Source of the DNA: DASROJ01 sp035646975
GTDB taxonomy: Bacteria > Acidobacteriota > Polarisedimenticolia > JACPZX01 > DASXTC01
Length of the DNA: 10,766 bases
Direction of reading: 5' to 3'
Assembly: GCA_035646975.1 (NCBI GenBank)
Contig: DASROJ010000036.1
Span: 1 to 10,766, forward strand
The position numbers and the translations under genes were made by a program. How positions within the stretch are numbered: the stretch's first letter is position 1; every line of letters starts with the position of its first letter. The notes under the pieces are model-generated. The model ran no database searches. It saw nothing but the letters and a program-made list of their open reading frames with translations, and was not told the DNA's origin. Of the stretch, positions 7,835-10,766 are shown one piece after another.

Positions 7835-9166
7835 CTACTCCGGCTGGAGCGCCGGCGCCCCGGCCTTGGAAAGCTGTTCGAATCGCCGGCCGATGACGAC
7901 CGCAAGGATGAGCCACACGACGATCAGCGCGACGTTCACGAAGGCGAACTGTCGCGACCCGAAGCTCAGCCAGCGGGTACCGGCGAACACGAGCCCGGCT
8001 GAAAGCACGTCGCCGAAGCGCACGAAGAACGCGTCGTTGGCCTGTTTCGCCTTGTACTTTTCTTCCTGGCTCGTCGGCAGGTAGAGCGCATTGCGCGTCG
8101 TGTTCTGCAGCGAATAGTCGATCGAGTTCTCCGCCAGCTTGGCGCCGCGGATGAACGAGAGCAGGGGAATGAACGCCATGCCGCTATAACCGACGAGGGC
8201 CACGGCCGGCAGCACCAGCAGCGCGACCCGGACCCCGAAGTACTTGAGGACCCGGGAGACCACGAACGCCTGGATGAACGCCGAGAGCAGGTTCACCAGG
8301 GTGAAGAAGTTTCCGTAGAATTCTCCGATCACCTTGCCTTCATCGGCCCCGCCGGCCGCGGCGGCGCCGTGCGAGGCCTCGTACAGGCTGACAACCGTCT
8401 TGCCGAGGATGTATTCGCCGGTCGTGTTCACGAGGTTGTAGAGCAGCATCAGGATCGCGATGAGCAGAAGGTACCGGTTGGCGAACACCAGGGAGAATCC
8501 GCTGCGCTGGCTCGCGGGCTTGTCCGACTTCGGCGTCTCGGTGTGTTTCTCCCGGGCGTTGATGACGTTGGTCAGCAGCAGGCAGACGCCGAGCATCGCG
8601 GCGGCAGCGATCATGAAGGAGGACGGACCGTAGAACTTCACGAGCTGTCCGGTGGAAAACGATCCCACGATCGCTCCCAGCGAGGCGCCAAAGCCCACGA
8701 TCGCAAACAGGCGCTTTCCCTGGTCCACGGTGTAGACGTCGGCCGCGAACGCCCAGAGCTGGGCGACGATCATCATGCTGAAGATGCCGACCCAGATGAA
8801 GAAGGGCACGCCGATCGGCACGCCGGCCTGGTTCAGGGCGACAAACGTCACCAGGCATCCGATGAAGAACAGCGTCACGCTGTTGATGAGCTTGACGCGC
8901 GACACGCGCGAGGCCACCGCGCTGTACAGCGGCACGAGAATGATGAGCAGCCCGGCGGTGGCCGCCGCCGAATAGCTCTTGACCTCCGCGCCGCCATGCG
9001 ACGCCAGGATGAGCGGCTCGCGAATCGTCTTCAGCAGGTAGTAGGCCGCGAGAAGCAGAAAGATGTTCAGCATCAGCAGCAGGGCCGTCGCACCCTCGCC
9101 GCCGCGCACATCGGAGAAGACTCCGAGGATCCGATCCAGGAATCCCTTCGGCGTCTCGTTGTTCAA
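7835..9166 (-). CDS. NTT/TLC-like (MFS-type) transporter, stand-alone
   Basis: A 443-residue polytopic inner-membrane protein of about 11-12 helices, a usual length for ATP/ADP translocase-like (NTT/TLC) proteins. TM1 holds AYYLLKTIREPLIL with K46, R49 and E50, followed by GGAEVKSYSA, resembling the NTT loop G-A-E-x-x-P-F. Near the C terminus, RNALYLPTSQEEKYKAK (358-374) leads into K374-x3-D378-x4-R383-x2-D386, the counterpart of the K-x3-D-x4-R motif of TLC proteins. The open frame runs to 9784, but that part overlaps the upstream gene and is Arg/Gly-rich shadow. The start chosen is TTG at 9166, whose TTGA overlaps the stop of the previous gene and gives MNNETPKGFLDRILGVFSDV, the expected N terminus just before TM1. 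Substrate is unknown: nucleotide exchange or uptake is the known family activity, but free-living members may carry something else. Confidence 0.9.
   Translation of the reverse strand: MNNETPKGFLDRILGVFSDVRGGEGATALLLMLNIFLLLAAYYLLKTIREPLILASHGGAEVKSYSAAATAGLLIILVPLYSAVASRVSRVKLINSVTLFFIGCLVTFVALNQAGVPIGVPFFIWVGIFSMMIVAQLWAFAADVYTVDQGKRLFAIVGFGASLGAIVGSFSTGQLVKFYGPSSFMIAAAAMLGVCLLLTNVINAREKHTETPKSDKPASQRSGFSLVFANRYLLLIAILMLLYNLVNTTGEYILGKTVVSLYEASHGAAAAGGADEGKVIGEFYGNFFTLVNLLSAFIQAFVVSRVLKYFGVRVALLVLPAVALVGYSGMAFIPLLSFIRGAKLAENSIDYSLQNTTRNALYLPTSQEEKYKAKQANDAFFVRFGDVLSAGLVFAGTRWLSFGSRQFAFVNVALIVVWLILAVVIGRRFEQLSKAGAPALQPE
7838..7841 (-). promoter_or_regulatory. Shine-Dalgarno site selecting the GTG start of the HEAT transporter
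   Basis: The minus strand reads CCGGAG, overlapping the last codons of the preceding gene, ten bases before GTG at 7827. No ATG is available here in the right frame except the one at 7905, deep inside the upstream gene. Confidence 0.45.
9163..9166 (-). promoter_or_regulatory. TTGA stop-start overlap (translational coupling)
   Basis: The minus strand reads TTGA: the TTG start of the transporter shares two bases with the TGA stop of the secreted kinase-like gene. No convincing ribosome site precedes it, so re-initiation by ribosomes ending the upstream gene is the likely mode. This would tie transporter output to that of the secreted protein. Confidence 0.6.
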
Positions 9167-10410
9167 GGGACGGCGTCCGAGGCGGCCGAGCCATGCCGCC
9201 GCGGGCAGGCCGGATGCTGTGTGATCTCGCTGCGTTTCTTCTTGAAGAGATCCACCCAGTCCTGCACGGTGACCTCTCGCGGCGGGGAATGGCCGTCGGT
9301 GGTCATCTGGTGGAGCCTGTCGATTCGGGCCGCGCGAAAGAGATCGGCTATCTGTTTGTCGGAGAGCTGCTCCAGTTGTCTGGCCAGCAGCGCGCGTCCC
9401 TCCTCGCTGATGACCGGGTCTCTCAGGGTCGACTTGCGAAGTATCCATCCGATCGAGGCCAGCCGGGCCTTGCAGGAGCGGCTCCTGCGCCATACATGGC
9501 GTTTTCTCCAGGCATCGAGATCGACGCGGCCCGAGTAGCCGGTGGTCAGTCCGCCTTTTCCGAAGACAGCCCCCAGGTCGTCGACATACATGACCGGGTG
9601 ACCGCAGGTCACTTTGCCGTCGTCGCTCTTCACCAGCTCCTTGCGGGGACAAACGAGCTGGTTCTGCTTGTACTTGTTGTCCGCGTTCTGGACGAACGCA
9701 TTCAGCAGTCTGAGCGCGTCGATCTCGGCCCTCGTGGCCCCGCCGAGTCGGTCGTCGACCTTCTTCAGGGCGCTCCAGCTCCATCCCTGGTCCTTGTGCA
9801 CTTCGATCAACTCGGCGTCGAATTTTTCTTCCATCGCGGCCGGGTCGAACGTGTAGGTCCCGATTTCCGCCTCGGGAGGGAACGAGCGGATGAGCCCCTT
9901 CTCGTCCAGACCGTGTTTGTTCTTTCTTGCCTTGATGTATTTCCAGGGGTATCGCGGACAGCCGCGGCAGGTCACGCGGACGGGAAGCATCTTGTCGGCG
10001 GGAAACCCGAGCGCCCAGAAAAGCCGGGTGCCCAGGACTTCGCCATAGACTTCCTTGTATCGACTCCCTTGCTCATATTTCACCTTGGCGATGCTCCCGT
10101 CTTCCAGACGGCAGAGGAATTTCGCGGTGAAACCGCCGAGTGGCCTTGGAACGAAATCGCAGGTGATCTCCTGGTCCACGGCGAACTTCAGCTTGCCCAC
10201 CGGCCCGTTGTAGAGATCCTTGGAAGCCACATCCGTCGGCTCCCAGACACGGGATCGTCGGATGTACTCGTCCCGATCGTCGGCGGTGGGTTTGGGGAGT
10301 TTCAGGCTGTCATCCGCGGCGGCGGCCAACGGAAGGAAGATGAACGCGAAGGCAACAACTGTCGACAATCCGGCTGATGAACGAGGCTTTTTCGTCCTGC
10401 GGTCATTCAT
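9163..10410 (-). CDS. Secreted, Cys-containing protein of unknown function with kinase-like residue pattern
   Basis: A 415-residue protein from the ATG at 10410; in-frame ATGs at 10422 and 10434 would add 4 or 8 residues. The basic N terminus (RRTKK) and a hydrophobic stretch ending LAAAADD form a Sec signal peptide cleaved near residue 32, so the protein is periplasmic or exported; there is no lipobox. Features by eye: GGFTAKFLCRLEDGSIAKVKY (about 92-112), KEVYGEVLGTRLFWALGF (119-136), a TCRGCP pair (C148, C151), QNADNKYKQNQLVC (241-254), CGHP (269-272) and VMYVDDLG (273-280). Read together, K109/K111, E120/E124, D244 with N250, and D277/D278 resemble the Lys, Glu, catalytic Asp/Asn and metal Asp of kinase-fold proteins such as HipA, PI3/4-kinase or FAM20. 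This is inference; I do not recognise a named family. It is the first gene of the coupled transporter operon. Confidence 0.85.
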   Translation of the reverse strand: MNDRRTKKPRSSAGLSTVVAFAFIFLPLAAAADDSLKLPKPTADDRDEYIRRSRVWEPTDVASKDLYNGPVGKLKFAVDQEITCDFVPRPLGGFTAKFLCRLEDGSIAKVKYEQGSRYKEVYGEVLGTRLFWALGFPADKMLPVRVTCRGCPRYPWKYIKARKNKHGLDEKGLIRSFPPEAEIGTYTFDPAAMEEKFDAELIEVHKDQGWSWSALKKVDDRLGGATRAEIDALRLLNAFVQNADNKYKQNQLVCPRKELVKSDDGKVTCGHPVMYVDDLGAVFGKGGLTTGYSGRVDLDAWRKRHVWRRSRSCKARLASIGWILRKSTLRDPVISEEGRALLARQLEQLSDKQIADLFRAARIDRLHQMTTDGHSPPREVTVQDWVDLFKKKRSEITQHPACPRRHGSAASDAVP

Positions 10411-10456
10411 GGGTCCCTCCATGAATCCCTCCATGGGTTCTTTAATGGGTCCCTCG
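10409..10456 (-). repeat. Four-copy 12-bp tandem repeat over the translation start of the secreted protein
   Basis: On the plus strand four 12-bp units run head to tail: atgggtccctcc, atgaatccctcc, atgggttcttta, atgggtccctcg. Relative to the first, the others match at 10, 8 and 11 of 12 positions. Read on the minus strand, the units supply GAGG-type ribosome sites and CAT/G junctions. ATGs therefore occur every 12 bases (10434, 10422, 10410), and the last two each have GGAGG five bases upstream. The period is a multiple of three, so copy-number change would add or remove four residues (MEGP/MEGF) without a frameshift. Confidence 0.85.
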
Positions 10457-10663
10457 CGGATTCATCGCCGGCGAATGGGCGGTGCAGTCCAACCGCCCGG
10501 AATGTCCGGTCCCCAATGGCGCTATCAGCCTGGTTCAGGCGGCGCCTTCGGACGACGAAAAATGTCCCAGCACGAGACAGGTTGCGGGCGCCGCAGACAC
10601 GCCCTCTGACAGCCTAACCGATGAAATCGGATCCTGCCGCACGGGGAGCGAAGAAAAATCGTC
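10457..10663. other. Intergenic leader upstream of the four-gene operon
   Basis: About 200 bp without a convincing gene. It holds several short perfect dyads: a 10-bp palindrome at 10465-10474, a 7-bp stem at 10477-10498, and 5-bp stems with 3-base loops at 10497-10509, 10528-10540 and 10618-10630. I see no clear sigma-70 -35/-10 pair and no hairpin followed by a T-run, so neither promoter nor terminator can be placed. The operon promoter probably lies here (inference). Confidence 0.5.
10477..10509 (-). promoter_or_regulatory. Two overlapping inverted repeats in the operon leader
   Basis: GGGCGGT / ACCGCCC form a perfect 7-bp stem with an 8-base loop (10477-10483 and 10492-10498). CCGGA / TCCGG form a 5-bp stem with a 3-base loop (10497-10509). 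The two share the bases at 10497-10498, so as RNA they could not both close fully. They lie about 65-100 bases before the chosen start codon. An operator or a small leader structure is possible; no known riboswitch class is recognised. Confidence 0.35.
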
Positions 10664-10766
10664 TCACTGCACCGGTGGATGCGTGGCTTCCTTCGCACCC
10701 GAGGCAGGCCCTCCGAGGACACGGGCGGCGACGCGATCGAGCGCGGTTCGCTGGGTCGCGTCGAAC
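10664..10766 (-). CDS. Probable 3' end of a minus-strand gene cut by the window edge
   Basis: One minus-strand frame is open from the right edge to a TGA at 10664-10666. It encodes 33 residues beginning FDATQRTALDRVAARVLGG and ending THPPVQ. About three quarters of third codon positions are G or C, like the real genes here, and the sequence looks like an amphipathic helix followed by a short tail, as expected of a protein C terminus. No family can be named from so little. If real, it is transcribed in the same direction as the operon about 250 bp downstream, and no terminator is evident between them. A competing plus-strand frame from ATG 10621 looks less coding-like. Confidence 0.4.
   Translation of the reverse strand, partial: FDATQRTALDRVAARVLGGPASGAKEATHPPVQ

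Noticed and set aside
7828..7905. 26-residue extension of the HEAT transporter to ATG 7905
   Set aside because: It would overlap the previous gene by about 70 bp with an Arg/Ser-rich leader; GTG at 7827 has a ribosome site and operon-like spacing.
9167..9784. N-terminal extension of the stand-alone transporter frame
   Set aside because: It overlaps the secreted protein gene for over 600 bp and is Arg/Gly/Gln-rich, unlike the transporter; the TTG at 9166 gives the expected N terminus.
10525..10722. 65-codon minus-strand frame in the intergenic region
   Set aside because: Arg/Pro/Cys-rich composition, no ribosome site seen, and it conflicts with the more gene-like 3' end at 10664-10766.
10621..10766. 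Plus-strand frame from ATG 10621 open to the right edge
   Set aside because: The product is Arg-rich and third positions are mixed; the minus-strand frame over the same bases has the GC-biased codon use of the real genes.
1..10766. CRISPR arrays, tRNA or rRNA genes, insertion sequences, prophage attachment sites
   Set aside because: I looked and saw no regularly spaced repeats, no tRNA-like cloverleaf, no transposase and no terminal inverted repeats.

Overview
The window is GC-rich, densely coded bacterial DNA, and almost all of it is read from the minus strand. The gene content suggests a Gram-negative soil or sediment lineage, with Acidobacteriota my best guess. The pointers are a periplasmic double-propeller hybrid sensor kinase with a LuxR-type regulator, a G2-like tail-domain protein and a secreted Cys-rich family I associate with that phylum. 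This placement is inference; there is no rRNA or other marker here.

Layout, left to right. (1) Positions 2-547, plus strand: the 3' part of a protein with a Pro-rich linker and a C-terminal domain like those ending many bacterial tail-fibre-type or autoproteolytic (peptidase G2-like) proteins. (2) Positions 565-4387, minus strand: a two-component system. The sensor kinase has about 14 Reg_prop blades, a Y_Y_Y domain, one membrane segment and HisKA_3/HATPase. It is followed by a NarL/FixJ-type response regulator. (3) Positions 4484-10410, minus strand: four tightly packed genes read in the order secreted kinase-like protein, NTT-like transporter, NTT-like transporter fused to HEAT-like repeats, and a lone cyclic-nucleotide-binding-like domain. 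The junctions are a TTGA overlap, a 7-bp gap and a 7-bp overlap, so the four are almost certainly one translationally coupled operon. (4) Positions 10411-10766: a four-copy 12-bp tandem repeat that builds several Shine-Dalgarno-plus-ATG units, an intergenic leader with small dyads, and probably the 3' end of another minus-strand gene cut by the window edge.

The most notable part is the four-gene module. The two transporters are paralogous to each other and resemble the ATP/ADP translocase (NTT/TLC) family. That family is best known from intracellular parasites and plastids, but related proteins occur in free-living bacteria with HEAT and cNMP-binding domains attached. Here the cNMP-like domain is a separate gene that appears to have lost some ligand contacts. 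The leading gene encodes a secreted protein with residues arranged somewhat like a protein- or lipid-kinase active site. I know of no described function for this combination. The two-component genes lie downstream in the same direction after a 96-bp gap and may be a separate unit.
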